Shown here: piece by piece, positions 26,749-35,229 of the stretch | Layout of the letters: each line of letters opens with the position of its first letter | Numbering within the stretch: the stretch's first letter is position 1 | Origin: Tissierellia bacterium | GTDB taxonomy: Bacteria > Bacillota > Clostridia > Tissierellales > Sedimentibacteraceae | Direction: 5' to 3' | Assembly: GCA_028709465.1 (NCBI GenBank) | Contig: JAQVWY010000004.1 | Location: 1-64,000, forward strand | DNA length: 64,000 bases | Program-made: the position numbers and the translations under genes | Notes under the pieces: generated by a model | Told to the model about the DNA's origin: nothing | The model's database searches: none | Seen by the model: only the letters and a program-made list of their open reading frames with translations

Positions 26749-27807
26749 TTATTCAAGAATTTTTACGTTTTGTAAATTCACTGTAAAAGGCTCTTTTTCT
26801 TTCATTTGAATATGTCCAGATTCATAAGGTTTGCCGTCAATTGTTATATATACCTTATCTGCTCCATAATAATTTCCCAGGGTATTTGTTATGCATTGCA
26901 GTATCATTGATTCATAGTAAGACCCTGCATTCATTTCTGTTACCAGTTCTTTAGAAAAGTCTGCATATACCATCCCATCATTCATTAAGCTTAAACTATT
27001 TATAGATGCATGTTCACTTAATATTGGATTTTCCTTATTCTCCTTAATAGCTTTATGGATTACATCCTTTACACCTTCATTGGTTTTGAAAGAAATTTCA
27101 ACATTTTTAGCATATATAGTATCTTTTTCTAAATCAGGATAATATAATGTTATATTTTGTACTAATGGAGTATCAGTTTCAATTTTACCTAATGTTGATG
27201 AAACTTCATAACCTTCACCTTTATTTACAGTTCTAACTAAACCAACATCTTTTGCGTAGTAATTTATTGTTTTATAATTATTTCCTTCAGTTGTTACTTC
27301 TAAAGCTTTATAATCACCTATTGGTGTTGTAATTTCAACATCAACATTAGTAATTGTAGTTTTGCCATCATTTGATGTCCAGTTATTGTCTTTTGTCAAA
27401 GGTTCCTTTAAAATTATTTTTCCATCACCGATATTTATGTCAGTAAAGTTTTGTCTATAATATGTTTCTCCTAAAGACAGAAGTTCTACGAGCTCTCCAT
27501 TTTTATGCTCAAAAACTTTTACCATTTCTGTACCACCATTATTTGTTCTTGTTTGAATTCTTGTTTCAGTTATGTAATCTATAAACATAGTGTATGATGC
27601 ATATTCATTGCCTTCGCCTTCATAAGTATATTTATTATCTTCCTTAAAAGGAAAATAATCCTGAATTTTAAGATCAACATTTTCAATATTGTTTTCATTA
27701 TTGTTTTCATTGTTAATAGTATTATTATTTTCTTCATTGTTATCAACATTATTGCATCCCATCAGTATTATAAGAGATAGAATTAATATCGTTGCAATTC
27801 TTTTCAT
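26749..27807 (-). CDS. Lipoprotein with C-terminal GerMN domain
   Basis: Start taken at 27807, with GGAGG upstream; 352 residues. The signal peptide ends in a lipobox, LIILMGCNN (Cys near residue 18), followed by an Asn/Glu-rich low-complexity linker (NNEENNNTINNENNNENN). The middle domain (KEDNKYTYEGEGNEYASYTM to about residue 200) resembles beta-rich extracytoplasmic domains. The last 140 residues match the GerMN domain (ITLYYPDLEKDTIY, NDGMVYADFSKELV, DKVYITIDGKPYESGH), found in GerM and other spore-forming bacterium proteins. It is membrane-anchored outside the cell. Its exact role is unknown; a link to sporulation or the envelope is family inference. Confidence 0.82.
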   Translation of the reverse strand: MKRIATILILSLIILMGCNNVDNNEENNNTINNENNNENNIENVDLKIQDYFPFKEDNKYTYEGEGNEYASYTMFIDYITETRIQTRTNNGGTEMVKVFEHKNGELVELLSLGETYYRQNFTDINIGDGKIILKEPLTKDNNWTSNDGKTTITNVDVEITTPIGDYKALEVTTEGNNYKTINYYAKDVGLVRTVNKGEGYEVSSTLGKIETDTPLVQNITLYYPDLEKDTIYAKNVEISFKTNEGVKDVIHKAIKENKENPILSEHASINSLSLMNDGMVYADFSKELVTEMNAGSYYESMILQCITNTLGNYYGADKVYITIDGKPYESGHIQMKEKEPFTVNLQNVKILE

Positions 27808-27908
27808 AAGTACCTCCAAATTTTGTTTATATTATTATACCCACTAAAAATATTAATAACAAAAAAATGTTAATATTGATAATATTTAATAATTAACTTT
27901 TGAATTTG

Positions 27909-27937
27909 TTGTTATTCAATACAAAATAATGTATAAT
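27909..27937 (+). promoter_or_regulatory. SigA promoter of the proC-like gene
   Basis: TTGTTA (27909-27914), 17 bases, TATAAT (27932-27937). Confidence 0.65.
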
Positions 27938-27998
27938 ATTAACAAATTATTTTTGGTTTCAATTATTTAATAAACTATGCAAATAAAGGAGAAATATA

Positions 27999-28835
27999 AT
28001 GAATGCAAAATTCGGACTAATTGGACTTGGAAATATGGGAACAATGATTTTGGATCAGTTATTAAATCTAAATCTTTTAAATGAAAAGGAAGTTTATGTA
28101 GCAAATCGCTCAAAAGAGAAATTAGAGAATTTCAAGAAAGAATATAATTCAATTAATTTATGTGATAATATAGAAGTTGCTAAAAACTGTAGGAATATAA
28201 TGCTATGTGTTGAACCTTCAAATGTGCCAAGTGTTCTTTTAGAAATAATGCCTTTTCTAAATGAAAATAGTTATTTAATGATTTCTACTGCTACAGTTGC
28301 CTATAATGATTTATATAAAATATATAAAGGAAAAATAACAAAGTTTATGCCAACATTAAACTCAACTGTAAGGGGAGGAGTTACACTTGTTTGTCACAAT
28401 GAACTTGTATTAGATGAAGAAAAGAAATTTTTTGAAGATTTAATGTCTAATATGAGTGAAGTACAAGTAATAAAAGAAGAAGATATGAATCTTTGTCATA
28501 ACTTAACAGGAAGTTTACCAGCAATTATTTCTGAACTTATGTTAGAATTTGTTAGAGCTGCATCAAAACATAGTATTAATATGACAATGGAAGAAATTGA
28601 ACATATGGTTATGGTATCATTAGCAGGTGCATCTAAACTTTTTATAGAAAAAGATATGAAATTTGAAGATACGATTAAAAGAGTATCAACAAAAGGCGGA
28701 ATTACATTTGAAGGAATAAAACTTTATGAAAAGAAAATGCCAGAGATATTTAATGAAGCTTTTGATATAACAATAAAGAAATATGATGACATAACAGCTA
28801 ATGTTTCTAAAATTATAGATGATTTAGTAAAATAA
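27999..28835 (+). CDS. proC: Pyrroline-5-carboxylate reductase family protein
   Basis: 278 residues. An N-terminal NAD(P)-binding Rossmann domain opens with FGLIGLGNMGTMILDQLL. The C-terminal dimerisation domain has LTGSLPAIISELMLEF and STKGGITFEGIKLY, the counterpart of the SPGGTT segment of ProC. ProC reduces pyrroline-5-carboxylate to proline. It would complete the conversion of hydroxyproline to proline begun by HypD, whose gene is about 8 kb upstream. It is a diverged member (TATVAYNDL instead of the usual aGi), and the competence-related ComER branch is an alternative. It is a single-gene unit with its own promoter. Confidence 0.78.
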   Translation: MNAKFGLIGLGNMGTMILDQLLNLNLLNEKEVYVANRSKEKLENFKKEYNSINLCDNIEVAKNCRNIMLCVEPSNVPSVLLEIMPFLNENSYLMISTATVAYNDLYKIYKGKITKFMPTLNSTVRGGVTLVCHNELVLDEEKKFFEDLMSNMSEVQVIKEEDMNLCHNLTGSLPAIISELMLEFVRAASKHSINMTMEEIEHMVMVSLAGASKLFIEKDMKFEDTIKRVSTKGGITFEGIKLYEKKMPEIFNEAFDITIKKYDDITANVSKIIDDLVK

Positions 28836-28842
28836 GACGGGC

Positions 28843-28880
28843 ATGACATTAGGAGATCCTTCACTACAGTTCAGGATGAC
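28843..28880 (-). repeat. Family A intergenic repeat, 5' half, minus orientation
   Basis: On the minus strand GTCATCCTGAACTGTAGTGA then AGGATCTCC, the 5' half of family A. It abuts the terminator that follows. Confidence 0.6.
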
Positions 28881-28913
28881 AACAACCAAAGTTAGTTAAC
28901 TTTGGTTGTTGTC
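28878..28913. terminator. Bidirectional terminator, 36-base near-perfect palindrome
   Basis: Two 17-base arms (GACAACAACCAAAGTTA and its complement) flank a 2-base centre, with ATTTTAT on the plus side. It lies between convergent genes and contains the stop codon of the minus-strand ATP-pyrophosphatase gene. Confidence 0.85.
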
Positions 28914-29571
28914 ATTTTATTGGCAATGTTGAATAGTTATCAACATGAATTATTTCTTCTGTAGAAAATTGTACAGGATTGGAAAATAAGGGACCATCGA
29001 ATGCAAATGTATGATATTCTCCGTTTTCCCCACATATATCTGCTCCGTTTTTTTCGATTTCATTTACAATATCCCGGGATAATATTTTTCCTAAAAAACT
29101 ATTAGACATTCTAGAATTATCAACAGTAGTGATAATTGATTTAAACTCTAGGTCTATGAATTCATAAACGATATTTTTGCGATTTTCATACATAAGAGGG
29201 AAATATGCCTTAATCCCAGCTTCAATACAAACATCTGTACACCATTTTAAATGGCCTTCAATATCAATATCACCGAAAACACAAATTTCTGCTCCTTGTT
29301 CACGTGATGATTTAAGTTTACTAACAAAATTTTCTCTGTACATTTCACCATTTGTTACAATAAGTTCAATGGGAATATTGATTTCTTTAGAAATCTTGTT
29401 TAAAAGATCAGTGGGTATTCCATGAAACCATGATCTATTTCTATCAGTATTGTATGTAGTTATTAAACCTATTGGTTTCATACCCTTTTGTATTGCTCTA
29501 TAAATTGCTAATGTGCTATCTTTTCCTCCGCTATATGAGGCTACAAATTTTTTATTTATATAATTATCCAT
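28912..29571 (-). CDS. DUF71/COG2102 ATP-pyrophosphatase (Dph6-related), B12-linked
   Basis: 219 residues. The PP-loop signature is SYSGGKDSTLAIYRA near residue 14. C-terminal marks include FLGKILSRDIVNEIE and GENGEYHTFAFDGPLF, the ExHT region of the DUF71 family. Eukaryotic and archaeal relatives make diphthamide (Dph6). A bacterial subgroup is encoded beside B12 uptake genes and has been predicted from comparative genomics to act in B12 salvage. This gene fits that subgroup: it is last in the riboswitch-controlled btuFCD operon, just after a PduO-like adenosyltransferase. The actual reaction, presumably ATP-driven amide-bond chemistry, is not established. Confidence 0.85.
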   Translation of the reverse strand: MDNYINKKFVASYSGGKDSTLAIYRAIQKGMKPIGLITTYNTDRNRSWFHGIPTDLLNKISKEINIPIELIVTNGEMYRENFVSKLKSSREQGAEICVFGDIDIEGHLKWCTDVCIEAGIKAYFPLMYENRKNIVYEFIDLEFKSIITTVDNSRMSNSFLGKILSRDIVNEIEKNGADICGENGEYHTFAFDGPLFSNPVQFSTEEIIHVDNYSTLPIK

Positions 29572-29578
29572 ATTACAC

Positions 29579-30106
29579 CTACTTGTAGTTTCGACTTATA
29601 TATTCAATTTCATCTACATTATTTATATCATTAAGTTTAAGTGATAAATAGAAAAAATAGTTTGATAATAAGTTAGCAAAATCAAATAATATATTAGGTA
29701 AATCATTGCCTCTATATACATATTTGTACATCATTCTTACCAAAGCTTTAAATTTAGTACGAATAACATGAGATTGACATGCACTCTCACAACCTTGAGT
29801 GAGAACAAATTTATTACATCTATCTTTTGTCTCATCACGTAATTTTAAAGCGCATCCTTCTAACCAATTTAATTCATCCACCGTTACAGAAAGATAAGTT
29901 CTCAAAGATGGGTTAATATGATAAACCAGTTCACAAATAGTTAGTAATTCATTTTTTAATGATTTGTCACTAATTAATGAATGTAACAAACCAATTTGGC
30001 TAGCTATTTCATCTGTAAATATTTCAAAATCGCATCTTAAATCATTTTCTTCATCACTTAAAAACGGATATGCTTCATATTTACTTCTATATATTTCTTT
30101 TTTCAT
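29579..30106 (-). CDS. PduO-like ATP:cob(I)alamin adenosyltransferase, divergent
   Basis: 175 residues. I recognise the PduO-type four-helix bundle: DEIASQIGLLHSLI corresponds to the usual DELNxxIGLARAL, and FVLTQGCESACQSHVIRTKF corresponds to FVLPGGxxxAAxLHVARTxx. The late helix LFDFANLLSNYFFYLSLKLN corresponds to YLNRLSDxLFxxAR. The N-terminal TKTGDxG ATP loop of classical PduO is missing, replaced by MKKEIYRSKYEAYPF, so ATP binding may differ; the EutT branch also lacks that loop. The enzyme would convert imported cobalamin to adenosylcobalamin. The operon context (B12 riboswitch, btuFCD) supports the call strongly. Confidence 0.75.
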   Translation of the reverse strand: MKKEIYRSKYEAYPFLSDEENDLRCDFEIFTDEIASQIGLLHSLISDKSLKNELLTICELVYHINPSLRTYLSVTVDELNWLEGCALKLRDETKDRCNKFVLTQGCESACQSHVIRTKFKALVRMMYKYVYRGNDLPNILFDFANLLSNYFFYLSLKLNDINNVDEIEYISRNYK

Positions 30107-30112
30107 TTCAGT

Positions 30113-30919
30113 TTATTTTACCTTTCTAATATTATTATTGTAGTAAGTTCTGTTTCCGAATCCTTCCCAGCGTTTCAATGAATCTAGCATAAATCCTACC
30201 ACATCCATATCATATACCCTGTTTAATAAATCTGAAGATATTACATTATTTGCCTTTCCATAAGCATAAGTATTACCATCTTTTAAAACTAAAACATCAT
30301 CGGCGAGCCTCATTGCTAAATTAATATCATGTAAAACACCTATGACGCTGTGATTGTTTTCCAAAGACCATTCTTTAAGAAAATCTATTAATCCTGCTTG
30401 ATGTTTTAAATCTAAATGATTAGTAGGTTCATCCAATAAAATAACTCTAGGTTCTTGAGCCAATGTTCTTGCTAAATAAACTCTTTGAAGTTGACCACCT
30501 GAAAGTGTATTGATTTGTCTGTCTCTACAGTTTAACAAACCTACAGCCTTTAAGCACTTTTCAGCATATTCCTTATCTTTATTTGAAGGATTTTTAAAAG
30601 TATTGGACTTCATATGAATATATCTGCCTAATAAAACTGTTTCAAAAACTGTATATGAAAAATAAACTGAAGATATTTGACTCATTACAGCAATGTTTTT
30701 ACCAATTTCAGTTCTTGTCATTTTGGAAATGTTTTTTCCGTCTATTGAAATAATGCCATCGCTTTTTATAAGACCGGAAATTGCTTTTATAAGAGTTGTT
30801 TTTCCGCAACCATTTGGTCCTAATATACATAGATTATCTCCATCTTTTACAGAAAGTGATATTCCCGATATTACATCTATTCCGTTATAACCTGCAGATA
30901 CGTTTTTTAAAGTAATCAT
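30113..30919 (-). CDS. btuD: Cobalamin ABC transporter ATP-binding protein (FecE/BtuD type)
   Basis: 268 residues. Walker A is GPNGCGKTT (about 35-43), the signature LSGGQLQRVYLARTLA (about 138-153), Walker B VILLDEPTNHLD. It is the cytoplasmic ATPase partner of the BtuC-type permease immediately upstream. The FecE/BtuD branch also serves siderophore uptake; the cobalamin riboswitch at the head of the operon and the adenosyltransferase downstream favour B12 or a corrinoid precursor. Confidence 0.88.
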   Translation of the reverse strand: MITLKNVSAGYNGIDVISGISLSVKDGDNLCILGPNGCGKTTLIKAISGLIKSDGIISIDGKNISKMTRTEIGKNIAVMSQISSVYFSYTVFETVLLGRYIHMKSNTFKNPSNKDKEYAEKCLKAVGLLNCRDRQINTLSGGQLQRVYLARTLAQEPRVILLDEPTNHLDLKHQAGLIDFLKEWSLENNHSVIGVLHDINLAMRLADDVLVLKDGNTYAYGKANNVISSDLLNRVYDMDVVGFMLDSLKRWEGFGNRTYYNNNIRKVK

Positions 30920-31942
30920 TTATTTATCCTTTCTTTTCGAAAAGTATATATAAGCAAAAAATGGTGCTCCAATTAATGCTGTTATTGATCCCACTGGAAG
31001 TTCTGAAGGAGATGCAATAGTACGTGCTGCTAAATCGCAAAGAACCATGAATGCACCTCCAAAAAGCATTGACATTGGTATTACAATTTTGTGAGAAGAA
31101 CCGAAAATTCTTCTCACTACATGAGGTGCAATTAAATCTATAAAACCTATTACACCTACAAATGAAATTGCACTGCCTGTAAGTGCAGCAGCCAGCCCTA
31201 ACAAAAGCCATTTTAATTGAGGAACATCTATACCCATAGTAAATGCTTGCTCTTCTCCGAATGTCATAATATCCAGTTCTTGAGAATACCTCATAAGCCA
31301 TATAACTCCAATTATTACAATGGGAAATAATATTGCAATAACCGACCAATCTTTTGAAGCGAAGCTTCCCATCTGCCAGTAAGTTAACTGGGTTACATGT
31401 TCTCTTGCAATAGCTGTTATTAATGTTAATATTGCATTAATAAACAATGAAAATACCATGCCTACTAATATTATTGTATTATTTTCCATATTAGAATCCA
31501 TTCTGGAGGCAAATTTAACTGAAAGATAAACAGTCAAAAGTCCGCATAATAGCCCCACGAAGGGAAGTGTAAGCATGTTTAACAGTGGAATGGTAAATCC
31601 AGTTACTATTACTATAGCAGCTCCCACTGATGCCCCTGATGATACTCCCAAGGTATAAGAAGATGCTAAAGGGTTTTTTAACACAGACTGCATGACAGTT
31701 CCGCTGACTGCAAGGGCACCCCCAACTATAAATGCAAGAATAGTTCGTGGTAATCTTAATTTCCATACTATAGATATGCTGGTTTCTGAAATATCAGCAG
31801 ATATAGGTGTTGAAAAAAAATTATGCATCAATATTTCTATTACATCCATTGGATGTATATATATGCTGCCTACTCCTATACCAAAAATTATTGCAATTAA
31901 GCATATTAATAAAGATATTATGATTTTTCCTTTAGTTTTCAT
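30920..31942 (-). CDS. btuC: Cobalamin ABC transporter permease (FecCD/BtuC type)
   Basis: 340 residues with about ten membrane segments. FecCD family marks: LRLPRTILAFIVGGALAVSG, NPLASSYTLGVSSGASVGAA, and GVIGFIDLIAPHVVRRIFG, the cytoplasmic loop that contacts the ATPase. It is encoded 1 base after the binding-protein gene and directly before the ATPase gene, so a complete BtuFCD importer is present. Substrate inferred from the riboswitch. Confidence 0.9.
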   Translation of the reverse strand: MKTKGKIIISLLICLIAIIFGIGVGSIYIHPMDVIEILMHNFFSTPISADISETSISIVWKLRLPRTILAFIVGGALAVSGTVMQSVLKNPLASSYTLGVSSGASVGAAIVIVTGFTIPLLNMLTLPFVGLLCGLLTVYLSVKFASRMDSNMENNTIILVGMVFSLFINAILTLITAIAREHVTQLTYWQMGSFASKDWSVIAILFPIVIIGVIWLMRYSQELDIMTFGEEQAFTMGIDVPQLKWLLLGLAAALTGSAISFVGVIGFIDLIAPHVVRRIFGSSHKIVIPMSMLFGGAFMVLCDLAARTIASPSELPVGSITALIGAPFFAYIYFSKRKDK

Positions 31943-31943
31943 T

Positions 31944-32894
31944 TTAATATACGTCAGGGTAAATAGCTTTTGCCATTTGTTCTAAAGCTATAATTATATT
32001 TTGGTTTGGTAAAGAGCTTGCCATATTGTCAACATAATAAACCTGCTTTTTCTTAATTGCAGTAATATTTTCCCAACCATTTCTTGATAAAATTTCATCT
32101 GTAGGATTTTCTACATAATTTACATTTGTAATTATTACGTCCGGATTTGCTGCAAGTATAGTTTCTTCTGAAACTGCAATCCAGCTTTCCTGATTACCAA
32201 GTGCATTTTCAGCACCTATTATTTCTATCATTTCATTTAAAAATACGCCTTTACCAAAACTGTACATATATGGTGCTGCGGCAATTTCAAAATAAACAGT
32301 TTTCTTGTTTTCTATAGAAGCAGACTTTTCTTTAAACTCATCAATTTTTGCCTGCATATCATCAACTATTTTCTGACCTTTCTCATGCACTTGCATAACA
32401 TCTGCTATAAATATAGTATCTTCGTAAATTGCTTCTATGCTGTTGCTTGATGGTATGTAAATGACACAAATTCCTAAATCTTTTAAAGGTTTAAAAGGAT
32501 CATTTCCTTCAACGATACTCATTGTAGATGCAAAAACAACATCTGGTTTAAGTTCAATTAATTTTTCAATATCAGGAGTCATTAAATCAAAATATTCTAT
32601 ATTTTTTGAAAGACCTTCAATATCTGTTGATTGAGTATCAGCTGCAATGATTTTGTCTCCAAAATCTAATGCAATTAAAGTTTCGGCAATTGAAGGTGCC
32701 ATAGTTATTATTTTATTAATTTCTTCAGGAACTTTTATCTCATTACCAGCGCGGTCAACAGTTGGCAATGATATTTCTTCATTAGTTTGATCTTGAATTG
32801 GTTCCTTTGTATTTTGTGGTTCTTCACTAGTACATCCTGTGAAAATTACTGCTACCAATATTATTAATGTAGCAATTGAAATTAGCTTTTTCAT
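31944..32894 (-). CDS. btuF: Corrinoid-binding lipoprotein of ABC importer (BtuF type)
   Basis: Start taken at 32894, with GGAGG 5 bases upstream; 316 residues. The signal peptide ends in a lipobox (VIFTGCTSEE, Cys near residue 21), so it is anchored to the outer face of the membrane. The class III binding-protein fold shows in ITMAPSIAETLIALDFGDKI, KPDVVFAS, and NPDVIITNVN. It captures cobalamin or another corrinoid for BtuCD. It is the first gene after the cobalamin riboswitch. Confidence 0.88.
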   Translation of the reverse strand: MKKLISIATLIILVAVIFTGCTSEEPQNTKEPIQDQTNEEISLPTVDRAGNEIKVPEEINKIITMAPSIAETLIALDFGDKIIAADTQSTDIEGLSKNIEYFDLMTPDIEKLIELKPDVVFASTMSIVEGNDPFKPLKDLGICVIYIPSSNSIEAIYEDTIFIADVMQVHEKGQKIVDDMQAKIDEFKEKSASIENKKTVYFEIAAAPYMYSFGKGVFLNEMIEIIGAENALGNQESWIAVSEETILAANPDVIITNVNYVENPTDEILSRNGWENITAIKKKQVYYVDNMASSLPNQNIIIALEQMAKAIYPDVY

Positions 32895-32937
32895 TCTTTC
32901 CTCCATATTTCATTTTTATTAAACATTTCATCCCAAT

Positions 32938-32968
32938 AAAAAACGTCTCGGAATAATCCGAAACGTAA
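32938..32968 (-). terminator. Riboswitch-controlled terminator before btuF
   Basis: On the minus strand ACGTTTCGGA pairs with TTCCGAGACGT around a 3-nt loop and is followed by TTTTT. It is the likely expression platform of the cobalamin riboswitch and lies 45 bases before btuF. Confidence 0.75.
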
Positions 32969-33082
32969 TGACCACAAATAAGCTATGGTAAATAAATTGC
33001 AGTTGCAATTTACCAAAGAATTATTTAGTTAAGCTATGGCAATATCCCTGTAAAGCATAGCATTTGCGGTATTACGCAAATA

Positions 33083-33246
33083 ATATTGGCAGGTTTTCCG
33101 ACTTAAGATCATTGCTTGTTTTTAACCTTCCCAGATTCATCCAGTGGTTTGCTTATCGCTTAAAAACAGCTTACTTTTCACGGCAGCAGGACTGTTTAGG
33201 CTTTTACCTAATTCCCTTTTATCGCATTTTATGCGCACCAATATCG
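33083..33246 (-). ncRNA. Cobalamin riboswitch (aptamer)
   Basis: On the minus strand, in the right order: GGTGC, AAAAGGGAATTAGGT, CCTAAACAGTCCTGCTGCCG, CCACTGG, GGGAAGG, and the B12 box AGTCGGAAAACCTGCC (around 33104-33089). It controls the btuFCD-adenosyltransferase-DUF71 operon. Bound adenosylcobalamin should favour the downstream terminator and shut off uptake. Confidence 0.95.
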
Positions 33247-33265
33247 AAATTGTTTAATTGATATC

Positions 33266-33294
33266 AGTATATTATACTTTTAAATCTATGTCAA
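33266..33294 (-). promoter_or_regulatory. SigA promoter of the B12 operon
   Basis: On the minus strand TTGACA (33294-33289), a 17-base spacer, TATACT (33271-33266). Confidence 0.75.
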
Positions 33295-33306
33295 TCATTA
33301 ATTAAA

Positions 33307-33342
33307 GGTGTGTCCTATCTTAAAAGTGTGTCCCCATACCTT
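33307..33342 (+). repeat. Family B repeat remnant
   Basis: AGGTGTGTCCTATCTTAAAA then GTGTGTCCCC: two copies of the GTGTGTCC end of family B. It separates the B12 promoter from the ABC exporter operon. Confidence 0.5.
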
Positions 33343-33430
33343 ATATTTATAAAAATAAACTAATATATAATTTTGTTCACATTATAACATTAAATGGTAT
33401 AATATTAATATATCATTTTAAGGAGGCTAC

Positions 33431-35218
33431 ATGAACAACAAGATAAAATCAAAAAAAACTACAGGTTTTATGAAAAGTAATTATATTAGGGCATTTTTAA
33501 AAAAATATAAATTTAATTATTTGCTTGGTGTAATCTCTCTTATAGTTGTAGATATAGCTCAAACGAGAGTGCCAATTATTGTGGGATCAGTAATAGACCA
33601 AATTGAGAGTAAGAATTTTCATATGACTCTGATTAGCTCTGTTATCATAAAGCTTGTTTCAATTTCTATTGCTATTTATATTGGAAGAATAGCTTGGAGA
33701 TTTTTTATTTTTGGTACAGGCAGGAGTATTGAAAAGGATATAAGAAATGATATGTTTTTACATTTGGAGAAAATGTCCTCTAGATATTTTCAAGATAATA
33801 CACCCGGTGAAATAATGGCATATATGACTAATGATTTAGAAGCAGTAAGAATGGTTTTAGGTCCAGGTATATTATTTTTAATAGATGTATTAGCCATGGG
33901 AACTATAACCCTTTATAGCATGATAGTCCAAATAGATCCACTTTTAACATTAGCTGGAGTAGTACCTCTATTGTTAATTGCTGTTTCAGTAAGAATAATG
34001 GGTAGAGAAAATCGAAAACGATTTAGGAACAAGCAAGAAGCTTTTGCAGAACTATCAAAATTTGTTCAAGAACAGTTAACAGGTATTAAAGTAATAAAAT
34101 CTTTCGTTCAAGAAGAAAAAACAATAGATGCTTTTGAAAGAAATGTAAAAAGAACTTATGAAAAAAATATGCATTTAATAAAAATTCAATCTTTAATGCA
34201 TCCTTTTATGCAATTTATTTCTGGACTAGCCTTAGCAGTGGCTATAGGATACGGAGGATATATAACAATAAAGCAAAGAATAACCCTAGGAGATTTTACA
34301 GCTTTTATTCAGTATTTAAGTATGCTGGTATGGCCTATGGTGGCAACAGGAATGACAATTAATATATTTGCATCGGGAGCTGCATCTCTAGAGAGAGTTG
34401 AAAGTATTTTAAATGAACCAGTGGAAATAAAAGATTCAGAAAACCTTAGCAATATAGATACATTGTTAGGCAGTATAGAGGTAAAAAATCTAAATTATAA
34501 ATATCCAAATACAGAAAATCAAGTATTGAAAAATATTAATTTTAAAATTGAAAAAGGACAAACTTTGGGAATAATAGGCAGAACTGGTAGTGGAAAAACA
34601 ACATTAGTTACATTATTATTAAGATTGTTTGATGTTGATAAAAATACTGTTTTTATAAATGGAGAGGATTTATTAAATATACCTCTGAAGTTGCTTAGGG
34701 AAAATATAGGATATGTTCCCCAAGATAATTTTCTTTTTTCCGATACCATTAAAAACAATATAGATTTTGGTGTCAGAAAAGGTGAAATGGATAAAATTAT
34801 TGAAGCAGCCAAAGATTCAGTAGTTCATGAAAATATAATTGATTTTAAAGACGGTTATGAAACAGTAGTGGGAGAAAGGGGCGTTGTGTTGTCTGGAGGT
34901 CAGAAGCAACGTATATCTATTGCAAGAGCTCTTATAAAAAATCCTGAAATATTAATTTTAGATGATTCAGTTTCAGCAGTAGATACAGATACTGAAGAAA
35001 AAATATTAAAACATCTTAATGAAAAAAGAAAAGGTAAAACAAATATTATAATCGCTCATAGAATATCAACAATTCAAAATTCAGATAAAATAATTGTATT
35101 AGATGATGGTAAAATTGTAGAAAGCGGAACACATAAGGAATTAGTACATAAAAAAGGTCTTTATCATTCTATTTATGAAAAACAGCTATTAGAAAAGATG
35201 CTGGAAGAACAAAAATAA
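33431..35218 (+). CDS. ABC exporter half-transporter, degenerate ATP site subunit
   Basis: 595 residues: six membrane segments (about 30-320) fused to an ATPase domain. Walker A is GRTGSGKTT and the signature VLSGGQKQRISIARAL. Walker B reads LILDDSVSAVD, with Asp where the catalytic glutamate normally is. That change and the tight pairing with the next gene (11-base gap) mark a heterodimeric exporter of the BmrCD/LmrCD/TM287-288 type in which one site hydrolyses poorly. The likely substrates are drugs or lipophilic compounds, but the cargo is unknown. AGGAGG precedes the start. Confidence 0.9.
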   Translation: MNNKIKSKKTTGFMKSNYIRAFLKKYKFNYLLGVISLIVVDIAQTRVPIIVGSVIDQIESKNFHMTLISSVIIKLVSISIAIYIGRIAWRFFIFGTGRSIEKDIRNDMFLHLEKMSSRYFQDNTPGEIMAYMTNDLEAVRMVLGPGILFLIDVLAMGTITLYSMIVQIDPLLTLAGVVPLLLIAVSVRIMGRENRKRFRNKQEAFAELSKFVQEQLTGIKVIKSFVQEEKTIDAFERNVKRTYEKNMHLIKIQSLMHPFMQFISGLALAVAIGYGGYITIKQRITLGDFTAFIQYLSMLVWPMVATGMTINIFASGAASLERVESILNEPVEIKDSENLSNIDTLLGSIEVKNLNYKYPNTENQVLKNINFKIEKGQTLGIIGRTGSGKTTLVTLLLRLFDVDKNTVFINGEDLLNIPLKLLRENIGYVPQDNFLFSDTIKNNIDFGVRKGEMDKIIEAAKDSVVHENIIDFKDGYETVVGERGVVLSGGQKQRISIARALIKNPEILILDDSVSAVDTDTEEKILKHLNEKRKGKTNIIIAHRISTIQNSDKIIVLDDGKIVESGTHKELVHKKGLYHSIYEKQLLEKMLEEQK

Positions 35219-35229
35219 CAGGAGCTATT

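Noticed and set aside
33064-33261. 65-codon plus-strand frame
   Set aside because: It lies antisense to the cobalamin riboswitch and has no ribosome binding site.
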